A DNA stretch of 64,000 nucleotides. Origin: Anodontia alba (lineage: Eukaryota; Mollusca; Bivalvia; Lucinida; Lucinidae). Position numbers and translations under genes: made by a program. The DNA lies in NCBI GenBank assembly GCA_964016985.1, contig OZ024827.1, positions 79,931,835-79,995,834 of the forward strand, given 5' to 3'. Under the pieces are notes generated by a model. That model had not been told where the DNA came from. It saw only the letters and a list, made by a program, of their open reading frames with translations, and did not search any database. Shown piece by piece: positions 21,874-33,764 of the stretch; position 1 is the first letter of the stretch; every line of letters starts with the position of its first letter.

Positions 21874-22132
21874 CTAAGTTTGCAAGTTTATAAGTTTATT
21901 GAATACACTCAGTACATGACAAACATGTATTATGAGATAGAAAATACAAAAGTACAAATTAATGTGTAGGAATACGGGCTGTACGTGTACCATACACAAT
22001 TATTATACAATCCTATAAATATAATATTGATCTTGGCAGTGAGGAAGAACGTCTCGATAAAGAAGTCTTATATTTTCATACATTACAGCAGAAATATTAC
22101 CTTTTCGTACCTTACAGCATATATTTATTATA

Positions 22133-22355
22133 CAGTCTAGTCCCGATAACTCGAACCCCAAGGTACCAGAACTCACTGTTCAGTTTCTTAATTGTTTGAG
22201 TTATGAGGAAATGAAATGTAAAATTGACTTGAAAACGCCTTGGTTGATTTCCCTACTGGGAAACCAACCAACATGCCTCGATATCAATTTAGATTCATAC
22301 AGACACCCGCAACCTGGCCCGACGTATTCGCGTTCGAGCTAACGAGGATTAACTA
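22133..22355. mobile_element. Pogo-like MITE, diverged (families C/D type)
   Basis: The left end CAGTCTAGTCCCGATAACTCGAA and right end, read inward, TAGTTAATCCTCGTTAGCTCGAA are inverted and bordered by TA. The central GGTTGATTTCCC / GGGAAACCAACC is a small palindrome at about 22231-22270. Confidence 0.65.
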
Positions 22356-23680
22356 TATATACTCTCGTTAAACACTTTAAAAAGTACAATTTGCATTCTA
22401 AGTATGAACGATACTCATACGCTTCTATCAAAATCAAAGAAAGGAAATTAAAAAAATAATGATATTCATCGCAAATAACATTACCCTAACATCGATTACA
22501 TTTTCTGCGATTTCTATCGAATCGCGTCCATCTGCCAGTTTCGATTGAAAATTTGTGGTTGCATAGATAGGAAATTAATAAAACTTTTTTTCTCAATCTA
22601 TGGGGCATTGTAATAAGATATTCTTTGAATTTGTGTTTTAAAGATTCTGTAGTTAAGACATTTTGAGCAATCATTTATAGTAGAAAGTCATAACTGCCTA
22701 AACTGATCTTTGAGTTTACAATTGTTTGTGAAATTTACATATTATCTATTTGGGTCTGATTGATCCAGATTTCGTTTTGACCTACCTCCTCTAAACATGC
22801 TTTAACATTTGACAACTACTGATAAACATATCTACCAGTAATGTAAGTTGAGTATAAAACAGAGTATAATCGATATAGAAGTTTTGATCTTTTGCTAGTT
22901 ACATATTCGACCAAAAATTATAATACTCTTTTCTTGTTTTTATACGCAATGAATCTGGAAAGCAACCAGATTCTCCATAAACGATTTCATGTGGAGTACT
23001 TTTCTTAACATTCTTTCAGAAAATAAGTATGACCCTTTCCATAAGTTTTTAAGCCACCAAAACCCCATATCTCAGACATATTTAGGAGATATTACGCACA
23101 CACAAATGTGTCGCGCCAAGGCCGACTTTAAGGGGAACAGGTGAATAAAAAAATACTCTGTTGTGTGCAGGCATAACTGAGGTCATCCTACTAATATTGT
23201 GTACAATACCCATCCATTTGTTCTGGAGAACGTGCAGTGAAAACATGTTCTGGTTGAATTTGACCGTCTTTGTAAGATCGTGAAAATTAGGCCACGGTCA
23301 CCAAAATCTAACCAGCGATTGAGGTTGTCGCAATTACACTATATTCTTAGTTTAAATCAAATCCATCTATTAGGTCTTGAGGCAAGGTGGTGAAATGGAC
23401 ATACATAAGACCGTACATAAAACAATACATAAAACAGTCTCATGCATATCTATTCAGCAGTAGAAGTTATTCAATTTTTTATGTACCATATTCGATCAGA
23501 ATCCATCCATTAGTGTTAGAGATAGTACAGCGGCAAGCATTTTTGCTCAACCTTCGACAATCGTTTGCAAGATTGTGACCTTACAAATTAGGTGCAAGTT
23601 TGGTAAAATACTCCAACTGGTTCTAAAGATACAGAGCTCCAAATAGGCCTCGCCACAGTTAACGCCGAAACGATTTGCAT
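22356..23680. other. No recognisable feature
   Basis: No assigned repeats. The part near 23220-23620 vaguely recalls the GACC..GGTCACC repeats of molluscs, too diverged to call. Confidence 0.35.
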
Positions 23681-23757
23681 ATAATGGTAATAATAACAAC
23701 AGTAACAATAATGATAGCAATAATAATAACAATAATGATAATAGTAATAATAATAAC
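23681..23757. repeat. (AAT/AAC/GAT)n microsatellite
   Basis: Interrupted trinucleotide repeats (TAATAATAACAAYAATGATAAT type). Confidence 0.93.
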
Positions 23758-24453
23758 CCATTCCTCCTCATCAAATCATTAATGTCATTAGATATGCATA
23801 AAATGCATATGTATAAAATGTAATGACACGATTATACTGTAACTGAATAATTCTTCTGCAGTCTATCAGCCATTACGTCGTTGTTCTACATCGTTTGGAT
23901 GTTCATTATAGTCGGTCTACAAGTATAACAAAGTAGCTTGTGTGTTGTGTGGCTATACATTACTCAAAGAGCCTGTATATTCGCACATAATGATCCGTCT
24001 TCGATGCCAATTACTAACTGCAGACTGTTCGTGCAACATATCTGAGAGATGTGCAGGCTGAAATGAGTCTAGTAATTATACATGCTACATTGCTTTCCAA
24101 GTGACCCAGCCCAGGCAAGCTGCGCTGTGTGATGTAGGCATTCATTGTGAAAGTTAATTTGTAAGTTCTGCTTCCCTGTTTGACTGCTTATTTGAGCGCA
24201 GTGATTTACACAAATCATATTATCATTCCGAATGAAATATACATATGTTGCTAACAGTGTGCCAATTTGATGAGGTCAACTCTTGGCAGACCACCGATAA
24301 GGGGCTTTTCAGTTGTCATGTAAGAAAATTTAAAAATTAAAGAAAACAGTACAGTCCTGATATCTTGGCTAATGTGTCCATAAATTCATGAATTCTTCTT
24401 TCTGAAGTAAAACTAAAACAGGCAATTTAAGAGCAACGAATACATTATCCTGC
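23758..24453. other. No recognisable feature
   Basis: Nothing is assignable on either strand. Confidence 0.4.
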
Positions 24454-24546
24454 TCCCTTCCAAAAAGGGGTCTACTCTAAAAGAAAAGCTTTTTCTCCAC
24501 GTGGGAGCACATGCTTTTCTTTCAGAGTAGACCCTTTTAGAAGGGA
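24454..24546. mobile_element. Family F foldback element, best copy
   Basis: CCCTTCCAAAAAGGGGTCTACTC..TAAAAGAAAAGC and GCTTTTCTTTCAGAGTAGACCC..AGAAGGG form a long stem around CTCCACGTGGGAG. A flank at about 24555-24620 (AACCAACAGGAAGGC..AAATGGCGGAAAATCTACCAAG) recurs beside other F copies. Confidence 0.78.
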
Positions 24547-25227
24547 AATGGTGTGTAGGAAAACCAACAGGAAGGCACCAAAATTATCTCCTGGTAAAAA
24601 TGGCGGAAAATCTACCAAGTATAGCAAGTGCCCTTATAATCCTTATTAACAATATCGAAAGTCCTTAGACAATCCACAGGTTGTCAAATGATATTTTTTA
24701 ACATTACGGAAAGGCATAATAAGGAGTAAGGTGTCCAAATATCTAGGGTAAATAGGGTATGTCGGCGAACAGAAAAGGGCAGATTAGAAAGTGTGTGCTG
24801 ATGCGAGTGATGATCCGTTTTTATCATTCGAAAACAAGGGCTCTTTTGCGTGGTCCGGATTAATCATGTATCTGGTTTGTATATTGAATAGTCTTTAAAC
24901 TAATTAGTAAGGAGAATATCCAATTACTCCACACGGATTAGCAATTCAATTTACCTTTTGAGGCACAGAGTAGTTGCTTAATTCTATTAGATTCTTTATG
25001 GAGGACTGTTAAATCAGTTTACATTATTAGCATTTGTAGTAAGTTTCGTAACGTTATTTAATAACATGTTAACTGACCGTTAGACTTTTTTAACGCATTC
25101 TAGACTGAATGAACGCCCCGCACACTATATATTGTAAGGGTCGAATTTCAATTATAGGCATGCCTGTCTATGTAATTTAGATATATAGATTTAGATATCC
25201 CAAGAGAAAAAATGGCTTAACTATTTG
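24547..25227. other. No gene recognised
   Basis: Except for the F flank at the left and a family G outer end-like stretch (AAGGTGTCCAAATATCTAGGGTAAATAGGGTA, 24729-24760), nothing is assigned. Confidence 0.4.
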
Positions 25228-25300
25228 TAAATAGTGAAGACATCGTGGAAACCCTGATCAGACGCCCCATTCTTGGTCTGCACTCTTTGTCAATTACCTG
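25228..25300. repeat. Family G fragment
   Basis: AATAGTGAAGACATC..CCCTGATCAGACGCC and GGTCTGCACTCTTTGTC are degenerate arms. The left flank resembles that at 14270-14313. Confidence 0.5.
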
Positions 25301-26521
25301 TTTTGGGGTCTAAAGACTAAAATAGATTAATGTTGTCCTGACAACGAAATGTGAATGTCTCCAAGCCAGTAACTCAGTACGCCCACAATTTCAGCTATGC
25401 AAACATGAACTTATCTGCAGTCGGCTTTTATTTTGCAATGACATTTTCTTAAACTATTTCTCCGTTTCTATATATAACACAGAAAAAAAATCACAGAGTG
25501 TCCAGCTGTTCAGGGCCCAAAAAGGGGAAAAATGGAATTTCACAAAATATTATCTTTATTCAAAGTTTTTATCACAACAATGTATTTCGTTTATAGAATC
25601 TTGCACGATCTGCTATAACGGTGCTTCTTTCAATGTCATTAATTCAGTCACTAGGGTGGGGAGTAGTTGCGGTCATGGTACCAAAGCCGTAATCCAAAAT
25701 CATAAATCCATAAACGAATGACGAATCAGAATGTTCAGACCAACAGACATGGACCCCAGAACAAAGGGTGTAATCAGGCGTCCGCGGATAGTAAGCATTA
25801 CTTGGTAAGCAAGCTTCGCCCACCATGCCCATGGGCCTGAACGAAGGAAATATCGGTAGAAGCTTATGTCCGGGATTTGGGAAGTCTACTTATGGTGCGT
25901 CACTGGCAAAAACATCAGAAACAATTCTGGAAACTGCCACATTGTAGGGATTGACTAGATCATGATGTCTCCCATAGAACTTCTTAAGTGTTGCTACCAG
26001 TTTGGTTTTTTAGAGAGGCGAGGTGCGGGATTAACTGTTTTATTAGGATCGCATTTGGATGTCCGGCGAGAAGTTTGAAATATATTTCTAGGTAGAACAA
26101 ATTAAAATTAAACGGTAAAGTGAACCTGTTATTCCAATACAATGTAGCCAACACTACTGTCTAAATCTGGTCATTGACACAGTGGGGGTACAGTACAGGA
26201 TTAGAAATAGAACAAATAAATAAAGAACAACGTGTTTGTTTGTTTGTTTGAAAATATCTTTTGTACATTTCGTAATTTTCCTGTTTGGTCTTTGAATATC
26301 TTAGTGTTTTGAGTTTTTAGTCAGGGATTGTTATAGAAAAAGTGAAATGGTTATAAAAATATATATTCCAAAACACTGACTTGAGGTTAGGTAATTTTGT
26401 ATTAACATATCGACTGTTCGATGTTGTTTTATTTTCCATCACGATTAAGAAAAACCCGCATCGCTTAAAACACTCTTCTTAATTATGTACATACCTGACA
26501 CCAATTCACTTTACTTCAGCC
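25301..26521. other. No assigned feature; one possible exon-like frame
   Basis: A minus-strand frame at 25644-25832 follows a TTTCCTTCGTTCAG acceptor-like sequence at about 25836-25849. It encodes a Cys-containing 62-residue peptide (CSGVHVCWSEHSD) that I do not recognise. Confidence that it is a real exon is low. Confidence 0.2.
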
Positions 26522-28440
26522 TATCAATCTTGTCGATTTTTGGTGCACCACTGATAACTTCGAAATTGTTTCCTTTCATTTTCATCCGTCTTCGACTGCA
26601 CGTTGTGAACTTGCGAAACTAAGTCCGGTCCAGCCCTTGATGCTGTCTTCCCAGCTTTTGTTCTGTCTGTCCCTGCTTCTTTTCCCATCAACAGTGCCTT
26701 GCCAAACTGTCTTTGACATGCCAGAGGATCGTACGATGTAATTGTACCATCTGAGATTTTCGTTTCTTGACCATGGCGAGGTCATCAATGGACACCAATG
26801 GAATCTCGCATTTGCTAACCTACTTCCTCATTGGTGATGTAGTGTAAGTATGAGATACTCATTTGTTTGCGGTGGCATTTCATTTCCAATGCCTATATTC
26901 GTCTTTACCTCTTCTGTAGTAAACGTTTAAGTCTCACAAGCATAAAGGAAGGTGGGTGTAAACAGGAACTGCATCAGCTTGATTCCTGAAGACAGCCGGT
27001 TGTTCGTGTCGTTCCATTAACACTGATGTTTTCCTGGTTCCGCAGTTATCTGAGCTGTCCTAGAATCTCTGGTTTAGAGCCTTCATCAGACATGATAGTT
27101 CCTAGCTTTTTAAGACTGTTTACTGTTTCAAGTCGAAAGCAATTCACTCCGATATCAAGCTCAGAATGTCCTGGATTGTTTGTCATTACTTTTGTTTTCT
27201 CTGGTCCAATTTGCATTTTGTAGGCCTTGGTAATTTTGTCGAGGCGTTCAGTCAGTCCTTTAAGCTCATTTTTCTGTCTTGCGATTCCAACCATATTATC
27301 TGCAAATTAAATATTGGCAAATACTCTGCCTGTAATGATCTACTAAGGCACCATTTATTATTCTTTCGAGGAAGATTAAGAGGAGTCTCACTCCAAGGAT
27401 GCAGTTGAACCACTTGCCAGCAGTGTCAGTAAGCTAACGGCTTTATCGAACAGTCATTCAATGACATGTATCAGGTTGACAGTGATGTTGTATTTACTCA
27501 TAGTTGCTCATACGGTTTCATGCCATACCCTGTCGAATACTTTTGGTAAATCTATTAAAACATGATAGAGATCTGGCTGATGCTAAAGATGTTTCTCGGC
27601 CTGAGTCTGAGATTGAATATTAGCTTAGTAGTGAATCTTTCTGCTCTAAACCTCGCTTGGTTTGCAGCGGGTATCTCTACTACTCGAGCTTGAAGTCTGT
27701 TGAGGATTATCTTCAACATTATATTGCTTGTATGCTAAGGAGATTGATGGTTCGTTAGTCCTGGTATTGCTGTAAGTTTCCTTCTCGCCGCTGATTTTCT
27801 TGTTCAGTGTCGTGATGGTAACTTAAAGATCTTCGAGAAGGATAATGCAGCAGTCCTCAGTACATAGCATCTGCACTTGTTGAACACTCTAGTAATGAAA
27901 GGTACCTATAAGCTCTATGATTATAAAGCTCCGAACAGTACCCGACCCATCTACTGAGAAAGGCTTGTTCTTCAGCGAGGCATCTTCTTGCTTTGTCTTT
28001 GGTCGTTGTGGACTTTCCTTGTTTTGTTTTGTTGTTCTTTTGTCCATTGTTAGGCTTTTTCTAACTAATCAGCTTTCTTAGCGTTGTACATACCTATGCA
28101 TGTCCAGATATTTTGACACTGAATTTTTCTTGCGTATCCCATTTGTATCTTTGTGTTTGTCGATCTGCAATCTGACCCCTTCGGCTTTAGTTTTCTGTCT
28201 TTTTTTCGTGGGGTTTCTTCATTCATCAAAGAGGTCAAACGCTTCATTTGTTGCCCTGGGTTTCTTTTTCCCATATTTTTGTCAGTGACCTTCTTGACCG
28301 TGTCAGTCACTGTTAAATTGAACTTTTCAATTATGTAATTAAATTAAATGTTTTTGACATCAAGAATTAAGAGTGGTTCGAATATTCCATTAAACTATTG
28401 CTCGGAAGGATCTACAACAGCTAGGTCTGGTTTCTCCAGA
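26522..28440 (-). pseudogene. Decayed non-LTR retrotransposon (LINE) ORF2
   Basis: Read on the minus strand, pieces of an ORF2 follow in the right order in shifting frames. First is a basic pre-RT segment (about 28310-28065). Then come RTINLL (about 27750), a KVFDRVWHET block (about 27525-27550), FADNMVGIARQKNELKG (about 27310-27260) and KMQIGPEKTKVMTN (27220-27175). Then come SLKKLGTIMSDEGSKPEI (27115-27060), FLYACET (about 26950) and the C-terminal LRWYNYIVRSSGMSKTV..GTVDGKR..RQNKSWEDSIKGW (26750-26630). This is the RT and C-terminal region of a LINE that makes a cDNA by target-primed reverse transcription. Stops and frameshifts are numerous and the FADD catalytic box reads FADN, so it is dead. 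The 5' part with endonuclease is not visible. It is the same family as 41172-41720 (shared DGGSKP, ELKGL and AIGPE-like motifs). The clade is not assigned. Confidence 0.8.
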
Positions 28441-28449
28441 AATATAAGT

Positions 28450-28600
28450 AAATATACTTAGGAAATGCCACAATTACGAATCACAGCCCTCCTAGCACAT
28501 CGGAGGAAGCAGAGTTGAGGAACAAGTAAGGATATCACAGACGCCGCATGTGAACTTACAGATACACAAACAAACAAAAACTGCAAAAAGAACTTCAATA
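28450..28600 (-). repeat. Family J fragment
   Basis: GGAAATGCCACAATTACGAATCACAGCCC...GGAACAAGTAAGGATATCACAGAC corresponds to 21-145 and 20703-20745. Confidence 0.5.
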
Positions 28601-30057
28601 TCATGATGAAAACATCTCGAAAGTTAACATAGCAGGTGGGTATGAAGTATCCTAATTTGCGACAATCTTGCAATAATTAAACAAATGAAAGAAAGCCGAA
28701 GCTCCTAGAATTTGCTACATACAATAAAGTAGTTATGGCAAACATACTAGGCACTCATTAACTATCAAGAAGAGGGACTCGGCACAGCCTAGATTGAAAT
28801 CATCATAACCACATTGATAACGTATATGGTGAGGATTCCCTTCCAGTCTGTTGTCAAACTCACATAAAGCGTAGTATTTAAGGAGCGGACAAAGGCAGAG
28901 ACCATGATTTGTAAATGATGACTTTCAGAATTCGGCTTAAGAATGTCAGAAGGCAACCAAAAATTTTAAAAATTCAGATAAGACCTACCTTCAGCTCGCC
29001 ATTGATCCATTTGCTTTGTTTTACTACAGAGTTTTTGGTTATAGGTGTTTTACTATTATGTTCACAGATGAGGCAGTGGACTTTTATACGGGCCGAATAT
29101 ATATTTGTTATTTGGAACTGAATCAGAATAAAGGACGAGGTTTCGCGTGAGTTACTGGTTTAAGCACCCTTCCAACACCACCCCCACCTAAACAGTTTTC
29201 CTACTTACCGATCCAAGGTCTTCCCAGCCAATAAATCAGTGCTGTCTTCCTTAGTGTAGCACTGCATACTTTCACCTAACGCATTTTATATAGTCTGTGT
29301 ACGGGTGTTGTATTTCAGTACCTATATGTACAGAACAAAATTGCTTCAGGTACTAGATACCATGCAAAACGTTGGAAAGTTGCAATAAATAGTTCCCTCA
29401 GGTGATGTATGGTTAGATAATTGTACGAGTGGCGAAGAATTCCATATTTTTATTTTACACTATCACTTTGTAAAGTCGAAACCATAGTCTGGTCTGTTAT
29501 GATACTGTATGTCACATGGAAAATCCTATAATGACCAAGATATCATATCACACAGCAATGACACTTGTTTCGGTTTAGTTAATAACTCGCGTGGTGTGGA
29601 TATGGCTATTGTGAATTGCCCGAATGGGTGTACATGGGTCAAAGTAAATCGGATGATGCGGACTGAAGCATTCTAATAGGATATTCCGATAGAGGCCATT
29701 GACAAATAGTTGGTTGAAAAATGCCAACAAGGAGGCAATTGACGAAAGGTTTACAGATGAACTGACGGCAACAGTTAGAATGATATATTACTAATACACA
29801 ATTATTTATGTTAATTTAATTTAATGCTTTACTTATTTAACGAGGACTCTTAACAGCCCAGGGTCCACCAGTGGGTCTCCTCATATCGAACATAAACATA
29901 TACTATGAGGCATAAACCTTGCATAGGTATCCACTCTCCTAGTACCACATAATAAATGGATAAAGTGATCTTGCATGCAATCCACCAAGTACACACAGCG
30001 TAGATGCGACGTCGTCATGACATTGCGATGACGTTGAAACGAATCTAAATTTTCATC
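28601..30057. other. No gene; possible J remnant near 29130-29250
   Basis: CAGTTTTCCTACTTACCGATCCAAGG at about 29191-29216 resembles the J box. Otherwise nothing is assigned. Confidence 0.35.
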
Positions 30058-30240
30058 ATATGAGCCGCAATGTTCCAAAACGTACCATCTGACATGTTCG
30101 CCAAACCAAGTCCAAATCAGCCTGCGCAAGCGCGCAGTCTGATTGGAGTCTTCGTTGTCAACATAATGAAACTTTGCATTCTTAGCCATCCTGAATGCGC
30201 CCAGTGAAGATTCTGATCAGACTGTGCTCATTTTCGACGT
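30058..30240. mobile_element. Family H element
   Basis: It contains CCATCTGACATGTTCGCC, then AAATCAGCCTGCGCAAGCGCGCAGTCTGATTGGAGTCTTCG, an almost perfect hairpin. It ends GCGCCCAGTGAAGATTCTGATCAGACTG, the first arm of the second hairpin. Confidence 0.7.
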
Positions 30241-30531
30241 TGTGGCTGATATGCATGTTACTTAGACTCAGTTAGTCTGTGTCTTTTCAAATATCGGCTA
30301 TATTGTCATTGGCCGCTTTAATCTACATATCCAAATGTCTTCGGCCAAATGGCTTTTTAAGAGTGGGCATAGCGACAGAGTTAACAATGGTTCTCTGGTC
30401 AGGAGATGAAAGTTGCGCAACGGCATTTATGATTGTATAAAATAAACAAGCAATGACTCTCTTTGAATAATTAATACTGAGAACTTGAAGTTCATTACTA
30501 GAGCAAACGTACTAACATACAATGTGATGGC

Positions 30532-30813
30532 CATCACGTAAACACGCCTATATAGTTTTATTCCCCTTAAACCCCACTTTCATATAGTAAAACTGAGGTT
30601 TACAGGGGTATACATTATTTTTCTTATTTTGCTTAAAAACATAGTTTGTGGGTACTCGTTAGAACCGCCTCGCCGATGCGGTTCTAACGAGTACCCACAA
30701 TCTATGTTTTGAAAAGAAATATAAAAAAATATTAGAATTTTTTGTCTGAAAATTTTCGGGTTTTTTTGGTGGTAAAATTTTCATTATATTTGGATAGGCG
30801 TGTTTTCGTAATG
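30532..30813 (+). mobile_element. Family A element, in tandem unit 1
   Basis: The copy is full length with ends CATCACGTAAACACGCCTAT and GGATAGGCGTGTTTTCGTAATG. The core tip is CCGCCTCGCCGATGCGG. TCACGTAAACAC (T for A) is shared with the copy in unit 2, as expected of duplicates. Confidence 0.93.
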
Positions 30814-30988
30814 TTAAGAGTGGGCATAGTGACAGAGTTAACAATGGTTCTCTGGTCAGGAGATGAAAGTTGCGCAACGGCACTTATGATTGTACGTAAC
30901 AAACAAGCAATGTCTCTCTTTGAATAATTAATACTGAGAACTTGAAGTTCATTACTAGAGCAAACGTACTAACATACAATGTGACGGC

Positions 30989-31240
30989 CATCACGTAAAC
31001 ACGCCTATATAATTTTAATCCCCTTAAACCCCACTTTTTTATAGTAAAACTGAGGTTTACAAAAAAGCATAGTTTGCGGGTACTCGTTAGAACCGCCTCG
31101 CCGAGGCGGTTCTAACGAGTACCCACAATCTATGTTTTAAGAAGAAATATAAAAAAAAATATTAGAATTTTTTATCTGAAAATTTCCTTTTTTTGGTTGT
31201 AAAATTTTCGATATATTTGAATAGGCATGTTTTCGTAATG
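30989..31240 (+). mobile_element. Family A element, in tandem unit 2
   Basis: As in unit 1, but about 30 bp are missing between the left hairpin and the core (GTTTACAAAAAAGCATAG), removing GGGGTATACATT and the outer core arm. The core tip is perfect. Confidence 0.92.
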
Positions 31241-31254
31241 ATTGATGTCAAATT

Positions 31255-31385
31255 AGAACAGCGAAGACCCAGGCCAGCCTCTGTATCGAGTGGTTTGGTC
31301 TGGGCATGCTCTGGTCGTTTATATATTTTACAGCATTCATTCAGTGAATGGCAATCGAAGGCTCTGATCAGACTCCGTGGATGAC
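31255..31385. repeat. Family H fragment
   Basis: AGCGAAGACCCAGGCCAGCCTC..GGTCTGGGC and GAAGGCTCTGATCAGACTCC are diverged arms. Confidence 0.45.
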
Positions 31386-31531
31386 AAAACGACTGCGCCT
31401 GGTTGTCCGCATAGGTTCCTTTTATAATGCAGGTTACACAATTATGCTTCATGTTAATTGCTCATCTGGGAATTACGGCACGATTAATATCTGGGCGGAT
31501 TTGCCCTAAGAATCCAGTGATACACACTTAA

Positions 31532-31597
31532 GCAAACAATGCAGACCTAGATCAGACGCCACAGAATGCGACGTCTGATCAGGGTCTACATGTTTGC
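31532..31597. repeat. Family G inverted repeat
   Basis: GCAAACAATGCAGACCTAGATCAGACG and CGTCTGATCAGGGTCTACATGTTTGC. The downstream CACTCATCCAGCAGTATTAGAC flank is typical. Confidence 0.75.
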
Positions 31598-31838
31598 CAC
31601 TCATCCAGCAGTATTAGACATATCACCAGGTTATAAAAAAAGACTTGTTCAAAATTAAGAAGACGTATGGCGAGTTTTTAAGATGGACGACTATTAAGAG
31701 CAAATACTATATATTGACGCAGGAATTAGAAGTCATACTGATGAAAAATTAATAAGCGTAATGTTTTTGTTGATTTAGAGAGTCATCAGAAAGCAAACTA
31801 AACTGATGATTCTATACCGTAATTATCCTTAATATTTG

Positions 31839-32090
31839 CATTACGAAAACACGTCATTCAAATATATAGAAAATTTCACCTCCAAAAACTGAAACTTTTC
31901 AGATAAAAACTCTGACACTTTTTCATATTTCTGCTCAAAACATAGATCGGGGAGGCGGTTCTAACGAGTACCCACAATCTATTTTTTAAGCAGAAAAAAG
32001 AAAAATAATGTATACCCCTGTAAACCCCAGTTTTACTATATAACATGCGGTTTAAGGGAGTCAAAGTTATATAGGCATGTTTGCTGGATG
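31839..32090 (-). mobile_element. Family A element, one core arm lost
   Basis: The ends are CATTACGAAAACACG and ATAGGCATGTTTGCTGGATG. The left core arm stops after CATAGAT and jumps to the tip CGGGGAGGCGGTTCTAACGAG, so the palindrome is resolved to one arm. Confidence 0.87.
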
Positions 32091-32202
32091 TGGACATATT
32101 GAGCAATCAGTTAAACTTTAATAAATCAAAATTCTGAAAAATCTAAAGTAACAATTTGAGGGGATTTGTTAAATTTCAAGGGAACGACTCTGTAAAATAG
32201 AT

Positions 32203-32390
32203 TTTACCTCCCTTGTGAAAAAGGGGTCTTCTTTGAAAAGAAAGAATTTGCTCCTCTCGGGAGCAAATTCATTTTTTTTAGAGGAGACCACTGTTTTTCA
32301 GGATGGGTTTTGATACGCAGTGAAACGAATAAAATGTTAAAAGTTGTCTCCCTTAAAAAGCAATGGCGGAAAAAATACCAGTCTTTCTCA
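32203..32390. mobile_element. Family F element with flank
   Basis: AAAAAGGGGTCTTCTTTGAAAAGAAAGAATTTGCTCC pairs with GGGAGCAAATTC..TTTAGAGGAGACC (hairpin 32218-32290). The typical right flank follows (CAATGGCGGAAAAAATACCAG). Confidence 0.75.
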
Positions 32391-32427
32391 GTCACTTTAT
32401 GTCTTCGGTCTCACAAAAGGAACTTTG

Positions 32428-32494
32428 GCAAACAGTGTAGAACCCATATAAGATGCCACAGATTGCAGCGTTTGCCCCGGATCTACACTGTTTG
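32428..32494. repeat. Family G inverted repeat
   Basis: GCAAACAGTGTAGAACC and GGATCTACACTGTTTGA flank a GATGCCACAGATTGCAGCG centre. Confidence 0.72.
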
Positions 32495-32548
32495 AAATCC
32501 AGTAGCATTTTAACCCTTTCATCCCTGCAGGCCAATACGGATATATTA

Positions 32549-32600
32549 GCAAACAGTGTAGATCTAGATGAGACGGCTCGACAGGATCTACACTATTTGC
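32549..32600. repeat. Family G inverted repeat, short form
   Basis: GCAAACAGTGTAGATC and GGATCTACACTATTTGC flank TAGATGAGACGGCTCGACA. Confidence 0.72.
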
Positions 32601-32959
32601 CATTCTGTTTTTTTATTTTTTACTAAACCCCTCCTTGCAATAATCGACGTGTCTAAATACAGAGATTGACTGGCTCATTTCAGACTCAGGGATGAAAAGG
32701 GTTAGTCACATATTCAAGAAGTATAAGAGGACTTATGAAACTTTTCGGACAATTACGGTACAAAGTTTAGGTGTATTTAGGGTAAATACGGTAATATGTT
32801 ATATTCGGTAATTAGAGTTTTTCTGGACGGATAATGAAAATTTCAAACACATGCTATGCTGCTTTAGTGCCACTAAATCTTAATTAGTTTTTTTGCGCCC
32901 TGTATTTTAATATGTATTTATGTTTTTTTTTTAAATCTACAGTAGTCTGTATGTTTCAT
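32601..32959. other. No gene; family G outer end remnant
   Basis: TTAGGTGTATTTAGGGTAAATACGGTAATATG (32767-32798) is a family G terminal repeat without partner. Confidence 0.45.
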
Positions 32960-33193
32960 TCACTTGGTAGCTGCCATATGAAAGGATTTCTTAAACAAAC
33001 GCTGCTCAAAATCTGCATCAATTGCCAGCTTTGACCCCTCCTCCCGTGTGCGGTTAGAGAGGCATGTTGTTTGAACATTGGTTTCCGCCACATGCCTACC
33101 TGAACTCGTGCGAAGAGCTTGTAATGCCACTCCGATGCGACTATGTGCTATCCTTTGCGTACTCAAACTGTGATCTGTAGGATTAGCAATCAT
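32960..33193 (-). CDS. Possible coding exon, unrecognised
   Basis: A minus-strand frame of 77 codons. TTGCTAATCCTACAG near its 5' end looks like a branch point plus acceptor (about 33174-33188), and TTCAGGTAGG (about 33098-33107) looks like a donor. The frame continues past the donor to a stop, so either a 75-nt internal exon or a terminal exon is possible. The peptide (NVQTTCLSNRTREEGSK) is of no family that I know. It could equally be chance. Confidence 0.22.
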   Translation of the reverse strand: MIANPTDHSLSTQRIAHSRIGVALQALRTSSGRHVAETNVQTTCLSNRTREEGSKLAIDADFEQRLFKKSFHMAATK

Positions 33194-33450
33194 TATTTTA
33201 GATAGTGTATTGAACTATTGTGTATTTATATGTACATAATTATGTACGTGTATATTGTTTGGATGTTGTTTTATTTTTACTTGTATTAAGGGGCACATGT
33301 TAGAATAGTTGTTAAGCTAAATGTGTTCACCCTCAGTAAATAATGAATATAAATAAATAAATTATCGACATACTTGGTTGTTTTTCAGTTTGACCACCCC
33401 GTCAACACAATTAACACTTCCACTGCCACAGGCGATAATAATAGGATTTT

Positions 33451-33506
33451 GCAAACAGCACAGATCCAGATGAGCGAGCCGTCTTATCCTGTTCTAAGCT
33501 GTTTGA
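33451..33506. repeat. Family G inverted repeat, diverged
   Basis: GCAAACAGCACAGATCCAGATGAG and TCCTGTTCTAAGCTGTTTGA, with a GCGAGCCGTC centre. Confidence 0.6.
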
Positions 33507-33593
33507 CATTCAGTCTTTCAGCTTTACATACAAACGTCTTTCCAAACGATAGTTTGCTAAAAAAAAAAAAAAAAAAAAAAGAAACAGACGATA

Positions 33594-33700
33594 CCCAGTA
33601 AGCATTCTTTATAAATCTATAGCGGGCCGTTATCGGCCCGTCAGGGTAGCTGGCGGGCCGATTACGGCCCGCTATAGATTTATAAAGAATGTTAGCTGGG
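33594..33700. mobile_element. Palindromic MITE, 107 bp
   Basis: Arms CCCAGTAAGCATTCTTTATA and TATAAAGAATGTTAGCTGGG continue inward through AATCTATAGCGGGCC without a break, to a centre CCCGTCAGGGTAGCTGGCGGG. The element is preceded by A20 at about 33560-33579. Confidence 0.85.
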
Positions 33701-33764
33701 TAAATGCCGTCTGAAATTTGGCGCCGAAAAATTTAAGGTCACTTCAACCGGTCAGTTTACTCAA

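Larger units (their letters stand above)
30358..31241 (+). repeat. Direct tandem duplication, unit about 457 bp
   Basis: Unit 1 starts at TAAGAGTGGGCATAGCGACAG (30358) and unit 2 at 30815. Each has about 170 bp of unique-looking sequence followed by one family A copy inserted at the same base, so the duplication came after the family A insertion. Differences are few in the non-element part. Confidence 0.9.

Noticed and set aside
27026..28338. Several plus-strand frames rich in Phe and Ser
   Set aside because: They are the antisense of the LINE ORF2 relic.
9439..32603. Frames with NSVDPDQT-like peptides
   Set aside because: They are translations of family G palindromes.
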